Shown here: positions 8,501 to 15,372 of the stretch, one piece after another
Layout: the number at the start of each line of letters is the position of its first letter
Numbering within the stretch: position 1 is the stretch's first letter
Source: Hyphomonadaceae bacterium
Lineage (GTDB): Bacteria; Pseudomonadota; Alphaproteobacteria; Caulobacterales; Aquidulcibacteraceae
Length of the DNA stretch: 37,097 bases
Direction of reading: 5' to 3'
Assembly (NCBI GenBank): GCA_016791365.1
Contig: JAEUMT010000050.1
Span: forward strand, 1 to 37,097
The notes under the pieces: generated by a model
Told to the model about the DNA's origin: nothing
Seen by the model: only the letters and a program-made list of their open reading frames with translations
Databases searched by the model: none
Translations under genes and position numbers: made by a program

Positions 8501-9329
8501 CGGTGCGCACTTCGGCGACCGCGTTTTCAATCGCGCGACGCGTCGAAGCTTCGCTGTCAGCGAGACGCTCGCTCAGCTCTTCCTGCAAACGGCGCAGTTC
8601 GTTGACCGCGTCCGCTGACGCTTCCATCGCCTGACGCGCGGCTTCCTCAGCGACGGCGCGCGCTTCCGCCAGCGTCTGCGCGACGTTCACATCGCGCCCG
8701 CCCATTTCGCTCGTCAGGTACGACGCCGCGGCCTCGGCGCGCCGCGCAACCTCTTCGGCGACGGCAACCTGATGCTCCAGGCGTTCCTTGACGCCCGAGA
8801 TGTCAGCGGTGGCGCCGTCGAAGGCTTGTTCCGCGCGCTGCAAACGTCCGCTCAGCACATCACCGGCCGAGCGGAATTGATCAAGCGCATCGGAAATGCG
8901 TTCAGCCGCTTCGCTTGACGCCGCTTCCGCATCTTCAATGCGCGCCGCCAGGCCAAGCACGGAGCGGTCGATCGTCGAGACCGCGCGATCAAGACCGGTC
9001 ACCGCGAGTTGCGTGCGTCGCTCGATCGATTCAATGCGTTGCGCGAGACGGGTCGGATCGGTTGGGCGATTGGCGCCGCCAACGTTCCAATCATCTTCGC
9101 CATCGAAATCGGCGTTTGAAAGTCCGTAGCTGCGCGGGCGCGGTGTGCGCGGCGGCTGTTGCGGCGCGTGCTGCGTCTGCGCTTGCGCGCCGCCGCCAAG
9201 CTGACCAGACGCAAGCGCTTGGTTCAAATATTCGCCCAGGCTCATGCCCTGACGAGCCGCAGCTTCTCGCGCTGCTTCCCGCACTTTGGGGTCAATGCCC
9301 TTGACGCTCCAGCTTTGCGCACCGCTCAT
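5577..9329 (-). CDS. PodJ-like polar localisation factor with coiled coil, one TM helix and Sel1 repeats
   Basis: This 1250-residue protein begins with the WSVKGIDPKVREAAREAA segment typical of Caulobacter PodJ, the polar organelle scaffold. Residues about 80-690 are a long Ala/Glu/Arg-rich coiled coil. An acidic Pro-rich region (about 690-930) follows, similar in place to PodJ's disordered linker. A transmembrane helix lies near residues 942-964 (LWGAAGLVAAALVGGAYYY). The periplasmic part has a Pro/Ala linker and four Sel1-like repeats (about 1054-1210, e.g. AQYRLAKLYERGEGVPAD). Unlike Caulobacter PodJ there is no recognisable peptidoglycan-binding domain at the C-terminus. By inference it is a cytoplasmic-to-periplasmic polarity scaffold. 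Calling it orthologous to PodJ is likely but not proven. Confidence 0.85.
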   Translation of the reverse strand: MSGAQSWSVKGIDPKVREAAREAAARQGMSLGEYLNQALASGQLGGGAQAQTQHAPQQPPRTPRPRSYGLSNADFDGEDDWNVGGANRPTDPTRLAQRIESIERRTQLAVTGLDRAVSTIDRSVLGLAARIEDAEAASSEAAERISDALDQFRSAGDVLSGRLQRAEQAFDGATADISGVKERLEHQVAVAEEVARRAEAAASYLTSEMGGRDVNVAQTLAEARAVAEEAARQAMEASADAVNELRRLQEELSERLADSEASTRRAIENAVAEVRTETSTETRGAREALLEEVVRLEGEIAKRVGAVDTLKTEQATLISRIERAEAGARESTAGLRQAAGAAIADLRNAQLTLSARVKQVEDVAGQSGAVDLTDVRQAQEDIAERLAALEGRSDSSPLLTGALAAFEARIAQVEAHSGDTAKIDEIGDTVQSLDRALQRLQDKLDETESTANTAIRHIEETVSSLSARIEQGGGAAEETEAVRAMLEQRLDTMAQTVRDEVSQELQAVMSGGASFETALADVTSRLAAAERRQAQTIEAISIEIKRMSETVDQRLRTVESRNDDAAASAVREELSRMSTTLEQRFDEIERREAAAFDRMGLEVGRLSERLEERVGAVEQRSAQAIEHVGEQVARMADRFNQRQDIMARELGERMLDSEERAGQRVSEAISSIMQRLAEVEEHSQEAIAPVQKAVSNVASKLEAFESERPAPMPAPAAESFPTPSRRTEDFPSFDDDNAFNLSDPEPQPYVSPRDAAQPVRAAPLPPRAPFAEAPNEHDIYFAEENHQIDDLLVDEDAARDAFVPPEYKPIEVSADDDLMIDEPTIEELETVAPPLDDDPFWTPEDDLAPATIEEAVAPLVTPTAAVASDIPLSNGTEEEEPLALEMPDLADLPIFEDEQTAAAPSKNDYLANARKAAQAQSLPKTRPDPAVETPKLSLRGSSRIVLWGAAGLVAAALVGGAYYYKTQLAPSEPQTDAEPAPAPVAPPAELAPADPFAEAPVEDAVTDGAAPVEGATTTTPAPTTPVAQNQNATTQQVVAGPLPARNVSLEQAATSGDLTAQYELALQRISSGRTADGVTMLRRAADRGFPMAQYRLAKLYERGEGVPADLTIARQWTERAAAAGNRRAMHDLGVYFARGEGAPLDEAAAFRWFRQAAELGVADSQYNLGVLYQQGRGVNASVSEALFWFQVASRQGDQDAGARATAIEAQLTPMQAEQARARAQSFRPRAASAVANGEFGARAWNTRPSS

Positions 9330-9348
9330 TTAGCCCTCGCCGCGTTCT

Positions 9349-9402
9349 AACCGTGCGTCCACGGTTCACGCCAACCCCCGGGGCAGACTCGAAGAATTCG
9401 AG
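9349..9402. promoter_or_regulatory. Two inverted repeats in the divergent podJ-like / oxidase promoter region
   Basis: AACCGTG (9349-9355) pairs with CACGGTT (9360-9366), and CTCGAA (9388-9393) pairs with TTCGAG (9397-9402). Both lie in the 151-base gap between divergent start codons at 9329 and 9481, where the two promoters must be. They could be operators or 5'-UTR hairpins of the PodJ-like mRNA. No regulator is recognisable from the sequences. Confidence 0.3.
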
Positions 9403-9480
9403 AATCGCCCACGACTTTGCAGTGTCGATGAAAGGCGTTGGCGTGTTAATGGCGGGTAAAATCGTAAACAGGGATTAGCC

Positions 9481-10665
9481 ATGTCTGACACGCCGCGACA
9501 GTTCGGACCCGAAACGCAAGGCGGCGTGTACCTGCGCGGATTGAGCGGCGCGCAGCCTGAAATCCCGACGAACTTCACCGGTCTTGAAGCGGCGGCGCGG
9601 AAGAAAATGACTCCCGAAGCGTGGGCCTACACCGCCGGCAGCGCCGGATTGGAGACTGGCGCTGACGCAAATCGCGCCGCGTTCAATCGCTTTCCGATCG
9701 CGCAACGCATGCTCGGCGGCGCCGGCACACGAAATCTCGGTTGCGAAATATTCGGCGCGCGCGTTGCCGCGCCGGTGTTTTCATCGCCCATCGGCGTCCT
9801 GGAGATGATGCACCCGGAAGCCGATCTCGCCGTCGCCCGCGCCATGAGCGCGCTCAACCTGCCGATGATCATTTCGTCCCAGGCATCAACGCCGATGGAA
9901 AAGATCGCCGAAGCCAATGGCGACGGCCCGCGCTTCTATCAACTTTACTGGGGCAAGTCGGACGCGCTGGCCGAGAGCTTCGTGAAGCGCGCCGGGGCTA
10001 TTGGCTGCCGCGCTATTTTCATCACGCTCGACACGCTTGTGCTGGGCTGGCGCCCGCGCGATCTCGATCTCGGCTTCTCGCCGTTCCTGCGCGGGCAGGG
10101 TATCGCACAATATACAAGCGACCCTGTGTTCCGCGGGATGCTGTCGCAAACGCCGGAAGAAAACCCGCTCGGCGCCGCCATCCAATTCACGCAGCTCTTC
10201 TCTGATCCGAGCGTCGATTGGAAGCGCATCGCGAAAATCAGATCGTGGACGAAACTACCTGTTGTTCTGAAAGGCATCATCCGCGCCGACGACGCACTGA
10301 AGGCCGTCAGCGAAGGCTATGACGGCGTGATGGTATCCAACCACGGCGGCCGCCAGGTCGACGGCGCGATTGGCGCGCTCGATGCGTTTGCCCAAGTCTC
10401 CGCCGCCGTGAAAGGCAAAGCCAAGCTCTTCTTCGACAGCGGCATTCGCTGCGGCGCCGATATCTTCAAGGCCCTGGCGCTCGGCGCCGACGCCGCCGGC
10501 GTCGGCCGACCTTATGTCTATGGCCTGGCGTTAGGCGGCGACCAGGGTGTCAAAACGGTCATGGAATACCTCCTGGCCGAGCTGGACATCACCATGGCGC
10601 TCAACGGATGCCCGACTCCTGAAGATATTTCTCAAGATTTACTGTCATTTAGCGCAAATACGTGA
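9481..10665 (+). CDS. FMN-dependent alpha-hydroxy-acid oxidising enzyme (lactate oxidase/monooxygenase-like)
   Basis: This 394-residue TIM-barrel flavoprotein oxidises an L-2-hydroxy acid to the 2-oxo acid. The active-site motif SNHGGRQ is at residues 286-292 with the catalytic His at 288, followed by the FMN-phosphate segment (FFDSGIRCGADIFKALALG) and GVGRPYVYGLALGG. Overall pattern and length fit the lactate 2-monooxygenase/lactate oxidase branch better than membrane-bound LldD, because no membrane-anchoring insert is evident. The substrate is not certain. It starts 151 bases from the divergent PodJ-like gene and is followed 78 bases later by the MerR gene of the beta-oxidation operon, from which it seems separate. 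Confidence 0.88.
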   Translation: MSDTPRQFGPETQGGVYLRGLSGAQPEIPTNFTGLEAAARKKMTPEAWAYTAGSAGLETGADANRAAFNRFPIAQRMLGGAGTRNLGCEIFGARVAAPVFSSPIGVLEMMHPEADLAVARAMSALNLPMIISSQASTPMEKIAEANGDGPRFYQLYWGKSDALAESFVKRAGAIGCRAIFITLDTLVLGWRPRDLDLGFSPFLRGQGIAQYTSDPVFRGMLSQTPEENPLGAAIQFTQLFSDPSVDWKRIAKIRSWTKLPVVLKGIIRADDALKAVSEGYDGVMVSNHGGRQVDGAIGALDAFAQVSAAVKGKAKLFFDSGIRCGADIFKALALGADAAGVGRPYVYGLALGGDQGVKTVMEYLLAELDITMALNGCPTPEDISQDLLSFSANT

Positions 10666-10683
10666 CGGGGTCGTCAACTTCGG

Positions 10684-10712
10684 TTGACCCTACCGTAAAC
10701 GGAAACTAGCTT
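10684..10712 (+). promoter_or_regulatory. Candidate promoter with a palindromic operator before the MerR gene
   Basis: TTGACC (10684-10689) could be a -35 element, with TAGCTT (10707-10712) as a weak -10 after a 17-base spacer. The palindrome CCGT-AA-ACGG (10693-10702) sits in that spacer, where MerR-family regulators bind. Autoregulation by the MerR protein encoded 32 bases downstream is therefore plausible. The -10 match is only three of six. Confidence 0.4.
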
Positions 10713-10743
10713 GCGGCCGCTGGGTAAACCCGAGGGACCTCCC

Positions 10744-11199
10744 ATGACGTCATCGAAAGCTGAGCGCACTTACACGATTTCGCAGCTGGCCCGAGAGTTC
10801 GAGGTCACGCCTCGAGCGCTCCGTTTTTATGAGGACAAAGGGCTGCTTACGCCGCGCCGCGACGGCATGAACCGCGTTTACTCGCATCGCGACCGCGCCA
10901 AGCTGCAGCTCATCCTGCGCGGCAAGCGCGTCGGTCTCTCGCTGATCGAAATCAAGGAAATTCTGGACCTCTACAAAGTTGATCAGCGCGCCCAAGCGCA
11001 GACGACGTTGAAGAAGTACCAAGCCCGTATCGTCGCGCTCGAAGCGCAACGCGAAGATGTCGATGCCGCGATCGAGATCCTTCATGAGAGCGTGAAGAAG
11101 CTGCAGGACTTCCTCGCCAAGCCCGCTGCGCCCGCCGCCGTCGCGAATGCGCGCGCGTTTGAAGCAGAAGCCAAGAAGCGGCTCGAAGACGCGCATTAA
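10744..11199 (+). CDS. MerR family regulator of the beta-oxidation operon (LiuR-like)
   Basis: The 151-residue protein has a MerR winged-helix domain (residues about 7-76; YTISQLAREFEVTPRALRFY) and a C-terminal dimerising coiled coil. The start at 10744 follows a GAGG ribosome-binding site; a TTG start further upstream would add 11 residues. It lacks the Cys ligands of metal-sensing MerR proteins. Its sequence and position before an acyl-CoA dehydrogenase resemble LiuR, which controls branched-chain amino acid and fatty acid degradation genes in proteobacteria. It probably senses a CoA-linked or hydrophobic intermediate and controls the genes to 18027, but that is inference. Confidence 0.85.
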   Translation: MTSSKAERTYTISQLAREFEVTPRALRFYEDKGLLTPRRDGMNRVYSHRDRAKLQLILRGKRVGLSLIEIKEILDLYKVDQRAQAQTTLKKYQARIVALEAQREDVDAAIEILHESVKKLQDFLAKPAAPAAVANARAFEAEAKKRLEDAH

Positions 11200-11207
11200 A
11201 GGCAGTA

Positions 11208-11273
11208 GGGAATAGGGAATTGGGAGTGGGGATCGATCCCTCCTCCTTTCCCCACTCCCAATTCCCCATTCCC
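11208..11273. repeat. GGGAATTGGGAGTGGGGA-type inverted repeat
   Basis: A 25-base arm (11208-11232) and its near-perfect reverse complement (11249-11273, one mismatch) flank 16 bases. The element fills the gap between the MerR and acyl-CoA dehydrogenase genes. A related single arm is found at 24325-24349. It has the look of a dispersed intergenic palindrome, and it would fold strongly in the mRNA just before the acyl-CoA dehydrogenase start codon at 11290. Confidence 0.75.
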
Positions 11274-11289
11274 TCGTTCGGAGCGAACG

Positions 11290-13083
11290 ATGCCGACGTA
11301 CACCGCACCGTTGAGAGAGTACCGGTTCCTGCTCAAGGACGTGCTCGACATCGAGCGCTATTCCAATCTGCCGACGTTCTCCGACGCCCCGCTCGATCTG
11401 ATCGATCAGGTGTTGGAAGAGGGCGCGAAGTTTTGCGAAGGCGTGCTCGCTCCGCTGAACAAAATTGGCGATGAACACGGCTGCAAACGCGCCGACGATG
11501 GCTCGGTGACGACGCCGCCCGGTTTCAAGGACGCGTACAAACAGCTCGTCGAAGCCGGCTGGCCGGCGCTCTCAAGCGATCCGAGTTACGGCGGCCAAGG
11601 CATGCCGCACGTCGTGTCGCTGGCGTGGAACGAGATGGTGTCATCGTCGAACATGGCGTTCGGCATGTATCCGGGCCTCAGCCACGGCGCCTACGCCGCC
11701 ATCCATCATCACGGCAGCGACGAACAAAAGCAGACATATCTGCCAAGGCTCGTCACCGGCGAATGGACCGGCACCATGAATTTGACGGAGCCCCATTGCG
11801 GCACCGATCTCGGCATGCTGCGCACCAAAGCCATCCCGCAAGCTGACGGCTCATATCGCATCACCGGCCAGAAGATCTTCATCTCCGCAGGCGAACACGA
11901 TCTCGCGTCGAACATCATTCACTTGGTGATCGCGCGCATCGAAGGCGCGCCGGCTGGCACCAAGGGCATCTCGCTCTTCATCGTGCCGAAGTTCGTCCTC
12001 GATAAGGATGGCAATCCCGGGCAGCGCAACGGCGTCGTCTGCGGCAAGATCGAAGAGAAGATGGGCATCCACGGCAATGCGACGTGCGTGCTCAACTACG
12101 ACGACGCGACTGGCTATCTCGTTGGTCAAGAGAACAAGGGCCTCGCGGCCATGTTCGTGATGATGAACGTCGCGCGCCTCGGTGTCGGCCTTCAAGGTCT
12201 CAGCCAATCGGAAGTCGCGTACCAAAACGGCGTTCTTTACGCGAAGGATCGCCTGCAAGGTCGCTCGATCACCGGCGCGAAAAATCCAAGCGGCCCCGCC
12301 GATCCAATCATCGTCCACCCCGACATCCGCCGCATGCTGATGGACGCCAAAGCCTTCAACGAAGGCGCGCGCGCCTTCACCTTCTGGACCGCGATCTACG
12401 GCGACCTCCTGGAAGTCTCGCCGGATGAAAAAGTCCGTGAGAAGGCCGAAGACTATATGGGTCTGATGACGCCGGTGCTGAAAAGCTATCTCACCGATAA
12501 GGGCTACGCCAACGCCACCAATTGCCAGCAGATCTTCGGCGGCCACGGCTACATCGAAGAGCACGGCATGAGCCAGTTCGTGCGCGATGCCCGCATCGCC
12601 ATGATCTACGAAGGCGCCAACGGCATCCAGGGCCTCGACCTCGTCGGCCGTAAGCTCGGCGCCAATGGCGGCCGCGCCATCTTCGCGTTCTTCAACGAAC
12701 TCGACGATTTCGTGCACAATCACGAAGACGACGCCGACCTGAAAGAATTCGTCGAAGCCGTGAAGGGCGCCAAGGCGCAGCTGCAGGACGGCACGATGTG
12801 GCTGATGCAGAACGGCATGACCAATTTCGACAATGCCGGCGCCGCGAGCCACGATTACCTCAATCTCTTCGGCCTCACCGCGCTCTCCTACATGTGGGCG
12901 CTGCAAGCCAAGGCCGCGCTCGCCGCGAAGAAGAATGGCGGCGCTGGCGATCCTTACTTCGACACCAAGCTGACGACCGGCCGCTATTTCATCCAACGCA
13001 TGCTGCCCGATACCGGCGCGCACCTGGCAAAGCTCAAAAGCGGCGCCAGCCCTGTGATGGCGCTAGCGGCGGAGGCGTTCTGA
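11290..13083 (+). CDS. Acyl-CoA dehydrogenase, large DmdC/FadE-like subfamily
   Basis: This 597-residue flavoenzyme catalyses the first, alpha-beta desaturating step of acyl-CoA oxidation. It has the acyl-CoA dehydrogenase N, middle (GEWTGTMNLTEPHCGTDLG; TGQKIFISAGEHD) and C domains, plus the extra C-terminal domain (about 470-590) of the subfamily that includes 3-methylmercaptopropionyl-CoA dehydrogenase DmdC. The catalytic Glu is probably residue 441 in MIYEGANGIQGLDLVGRK. The position beside thiolase and FadJ-type genes favours general or medium/long-chain fatty acyl-CoA as substrate rather than a DMSP product. The following OsmC gene is separated by a palindromic repeat. Confidence 0.92.
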   Translation: MPTYTAPLREYRFLLKDVLDIERYSNLPTFSDAPLDLIDQVLEEGAKFCEGVLAPLNKIGDEHGCKRADDGSVTTPPGFKDAYKQLVEAGWPALSSDPSYGGQGMPHVVSLAWNEMVSSSNMAFGMYPGLSHGAYAAIHHHGSDEQKQTYLPRLVTGEWTGTMNLTEPHCGTDLGMLRTKAIPQADGSYRITGQKIFISAGEHDLASNIIHLVIARIEGAPAGTKGISLFIVPKFVLDKDGNPGQRNGVVCGKIEEKMGIHGNATCVLNYDDATGYLVGQENKGLAAMFVMMNVARLGVGLQGLSQSEVAYQNGVLYAKDRLQGRSITGAKNPSGPADPIIVHPDIRRMLMDAKAFNEGARAFTFWTAIYGDLLEVSPDEKVREKAEDYMGLMTPVLKSYLTDKGYANATNCQQIFGGHGYIEEHGMSQFVRDARIAMIYEGANGIQGLDLVGRKLGANGGRAIFAFFNELDDFVHNHEDDADLKEFVEAVKGAKAQLQDGTMWLMQNGMTNFDNAGAASHDYLNLFGLTALSYMWALQAKAALAAKKNGGAGDPYFDTKLTTGRYFIQRMLPDTGAHLAKLKSGASPVMALAAEAF

Positions 13084-13100
13084 TGATTGCGCTGTGCCTT

Positions 13101-13161
13101 CAAGGTGGGAGCGCGCGCTTCCAAGCGCGCATGCGGGCTGGAAGCCCGCGCTCCAACCTGC
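13101..13161. repeat. Palindromic repeat of the GGAGCGCGGGC family between fadE-like and osmC genes
   Basis: Arms at 13103-13130 and 13133-13159 are inverted copies with a few differences (AGGTGGGAGCGCGCGC against AGGTTGGAGCGCGGGC). Each arm also folds by itself: GCGCGCTT/AAGCGCGC on the left and GCGGGCT/AGCCCGC on the right. The internal stems differ in sequence but keep pairing. It appears to be a diverged member of the family found at 20130-24273 and sits inside an operon without breaking a gene. Confidence 0.65.
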
Positions 13162-13176
13162 AAACGGAGGCGCGCA

Positions 13177-13647
13177 ATGGCTAGCCACACCGCCACCGTC
13201 ACTTGGCAACGCGGCGACGATGACTTCGCCGCCGGTCACTATTCACGCGCGCACGAAATCGCCTTTGACGGCGGCATCAGCGTGCAGGGCTCTGCTTCGC
13301 CGTCGATTGTGAAAGCGCCGTACTCGCGCGAAGACGCTGTCGATCCCGAAGAATTGCTCGTCGCCTCGCTCTCGACCTGCCACATGCTCTGGTTCCTCGA
13401 TCTCGCGCGTCACGCCGGCTTTGTCGTCGACGCGTACGAAGATCAGGCCTCCGGCGTCATGGGCAAGGACGATCGCGGCAAGATCGCGGTCACGCAGGTG
13501 AAGCTCAATCCGCAGGTGCTCTGGGCCGGTGACAAGCAGCCGACGCCCGAAGAAGTGCGCGAGTTGCATCACAAAGCCCACGAAGCCTGTTTCATCGCCA
13601 ACTCCTTCCGGGGCGACATCGCCATCGGCGGCGGGGAGGCGCACTGA
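13177..13647 (+). CDS. OsmC family peroxiredoxin-like protein
   Basis: The 156-residue product has the OsmC/Ohr fold pattern with the two active-site cysteines in SLSTCHMLWFLDLA and AHEACFIANSF. Such proteins reduce organic and lipid hydroperoxides by thiol chemistry. The ATG at 13177 has a GGAGG site seven bases upstream. Upstream codons of the open frame come from the palindromic repeat and are not protein-like. Being in a beta-oxidation operon it may detoxify fatty acid hydroperoxides, by inference. It overlaps the next gene as TGATG. Confidence 0.88.
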   Translation: MASHTATVTWQRGDDDFAAGHYSRAHEIAFDGGISVQGSASPSIVKAPYSREDAVDPEELLVASLSTCHMLWFLDLARHAGFVVDAYEDQASGVMGKDDRGKIAVTQVKLNPQVLWAGDKQPTPEEVRELHHKAHEACFIANSFRGDIAIGGGEAH

Positions 13648-13871
13648 TGAGCGATCGTCTCGATCTCACGACGCGGCTTGAGCAGAAGATTGCGCTGCGC
13701 GCGCGGCTTGACGCACGCGTCCGCGATGAAAGCGCCGATGAACCGGCTGCCGCCGCAGATCCTGCCGCGCTAAAGGAAATGGATGAAGATCTTGATCGTC
13801 TGCGTCACCAGATCAGCACGCTCGATGTCGAGATCGCCGAACTGGAGCGCGAGCTCGCCGACGGCGCATGA
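13647..13871 (+). CDS. Small coiled-coil protein, function unknown
   Basis: The 74-residue, highly charged product is mostly heptad-patterned helix (LEQKIALRARLDARV near the start and a second coil from about residue 45). I know no function. It is translationally coupled to osmC by a TGATG overlap, which supports a real gene. It ends just before the repeat element that precedes the thiolase gene. Confidence 0.65.
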   Translation: MSDRLDLTTRLEQKIALRARLDARVRDESADEPAAAADPAALKEMDEDLDRLRHQISTLDVEIAELERELADGA

Positions 13872-13963
13872 ATTTACCGCGCTTTGCTCAGCCCGGGCGA
13901 AGCGGTCAGCGGAGTAGGCGGCAACGCCACGGGACGACTCCGGTCCCACGGAGGGTGTCGATG

Positions 13964-14065
13964 CTTCCCACGTGTGGGGAGCTGTCGAGCGAAGCGAGAC
14001 TGAGGGGCGCGTCGACGCGCCCCCTCCGTCGCCTTCGGCGACACCTCCCCCGCAGAGCGGGGGAG
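13964..14065. mobile_element. Inverted-arm hairpin repeat, probable non-autonomous relative of the DUF559 element
   Basis: Two inverted arms meet at a perfect 20-base palindrome (14004-14023). The right arm has CCCCTCCGTC, hairpin 1 (GTCGCC/GGCGAC, 14028-14033 and 14037-14042), ACAC, then hairpin 2 with a 9-bp stem (14045-14053 and 14057-14065). The left arm is the same plan inverted: hairpin 2' at 13964-13981 and an imperfect hairpin 1' at 13984-14000, then GAGGGG. The arms match those bounding the DUF559 gene at 15329-15794 in order, spacing and orientation. The segment 13872-13963 before it holds no gene, only further short palindromes such as GGGAC/GTCCC at 13931-13947. Confidence 0.7.
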
Positions 14066-14086
14066 ATGAAGAGTGGAGTGAAGAGA

Positions 14087-15301
14087 ATGGCTGAGGCCTA
14101 TATTTATGACGCGGTGCGCACGCCGCGCGGCAAGGGCAAGGCGAACGGCTCGCTGCATGAGCAGACGTCGCTGCAATTGGCGACGCAGGTGCTGCAGGCA
14201 ATCCGTGATCGCAACAACCTCGACACCTCGAAAGTCGATGACGTTTACATGGGCGTGCTCTCGCCGATCGGCGAGCAGGGCGGCAACCTGCCGCGCATCG
14301 CCGTGCTCAATGCCGGCTACGCGCAAACCGTCGCCGGCGTGCAGGTCGAGCGCTTCTGCGCCTCGGGCCTTGAAGCCTGCAACATCGCCGCCGCGAAAGT
14401 GAAATCCGGCGAAGCCGAACTCGCCATTGGCGCCGGCTGCGAAAGCATGAGCCGCGTGCCCATGGGCTCGACCGGCGGTTCGTGGGCCACCGATCCGTCG
14501 ATCGCGATGAAATCCTACTTCACCCCGCAAGGTGTCGCCGCCGACGCCATCGCCACCAAGTATGGCTTCTCGCGCACTGATCTCGACAATTACGCCGTGC
14601 AATCGCAACAGCGTGCGGCGCGCTCCTGGAAGGAAGGCCGATTCAAGAAGTCGATCGTGCCGGTGAAGGACCAGCTCGGCGTCACACTGCTCGACCACGA
14701 CGAATTCATGCGTCCGGAAACGACGCTGCAATCGCTCGGCGCGCTTGAGCCGTCATTCAAGGTGCAAGGCGAAGTGATGCCCGGCTTCGACGGCGTCATT
14801 CAGCAGCGCTATCCGGAAATCGAGAAGATCGATCACGTCCACCACGCCGGCAACTCGTCCGGCATCGTCGACGGCGCCGCGGGCGTACTGATCGGCACCA
14901 AGGAAATGGGCCAAGCGCTGGGCCTCAAGCCGCGCGCGCGCATTCTCGGCGGCGCCTCGATCGGCTCAGAGCCGTCAATCATGTTGACGGGCCCCGAGCA
15001 CGTCACCGCGAAACTGATGAAGAAGCTCGGCCTCAGCAAGCAGGATATCGACCTTTGGGAGCTCAACGAAGCTTTCGCGGCTGTCGTGTTGCGTTGGGTG
15101 CAAGCGCTCGATCTCGACATGGAGAAGGTCAACGTCAATGGCGGCGCCATCGCGATGGGACACCCCATCGGCGCCACCGGCGCGATGATCCTCGGCACCA
15201 TGGTCGATGAACTCGAACGCGCCGACAAGGAACGCGCGCTCATCACGCTCTGCATCGGCGCCGGCATGGGCACCGCAACCGTGATCGAACGCGTGAACTG
15301 A
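14087..15301 (+). CDS. Acetyl-CoA C-acyltransferase (thiolase), FadA/FadI type
   Basis: This 404-residue thiolase cleaves 3-ketoacyl-CoA to acetyl-CoA and a shortened acyl-CoA. The nucleophilic Cys91 lies in VERFCASGLEACN; GGAIAMGHPIGATG carries the active-site His and CIGAGMGTATVIE the second Cys. I choose ATG 14087 because homologous sequence begins there; an in-frame ATG at 14066 lies in the edge of the hairpin element. The stop overlaps a following ATG as TGATG, now used by the inserted DUF559 frame. It acts as the last step of the pathway formed with the flanking dehydrogenase and FadJ-type genes. Confidence 0.93.
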   Translation: MAEAYIYDAVRTPRGKGKANGSLHEQTSLQLATQVLQAIRDRNNLDTSKVDDVYMGVLSPIGEQGGNLPRIAVLNAGYAQTVAGVQVERFCASGLEACNIAAAKVKSGEAELAIGAGCESMSRVPMGSTGGSWATDPSIAMKSYFTPQGVAADAIATKYGFSRTDLDNYAVQSQQRAARSWKEGRFKKSIVPVKDQLGVTLLDHDEFMRPETTLQSLGALEPSFKVQGEVMPGFDGVIQQRYPEIEKIDHVHHAGNSSGIVDGAAGVLIGTKEMGQALGLKPRARILGGASIGSEPSIMLTGPEHVTAKLMKKLGLSKQDIDLWELNEAFAAVVLRWVQALDLDMEKVNVNGGAIAMGHPIGATGAMILGTMVDELERADKERALITLCIGAGMGTATVIERVN

Positions 15302-15328
15302 TGAAGGAGCGCGGCGACGCCCCGTTTT

Positions 15329-15371
15329 CTTCCCCCGTAAACGGGGGAAGTGTCCCCGCGAACGCGGGGAC
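15329..15371. repeat. Left inverted arm of the DUF559 element
   Basis: Two perfect hairpins lie in tandem: CTTCCCCCG/CGGGGGAAG around TAAA (15329-15350) and GTCCCCGCG/CGCGGGGAC around AA (15352-15371). They are followed by GATGGGGGC, which contains the likely ATG of the DUF559 gene at 15373. Reverse-complemented, this arm aligns with the right arm at 15743-15794: GCCCCC, a GTC...GAC hairpin, AC(A/C)CT, then a CCCCCG-rich hairpin. Hairpin stems differ in sequence between arms but still pair. Confidence 0.8.
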
Positions 15372-15372
15372 G

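Noticed and set aside
11851-13023. 390-codon minus-strand frame opposite the acyl-CoA dehydrogenase
   Set aside because: Antisense shadow; Val/Ala/His-rich and without domains.
13868-14086. Upstream extension of the thiolase frame
   Set aside because: It is read through a hairpin element and adds 73 residues not expected in thiolases.
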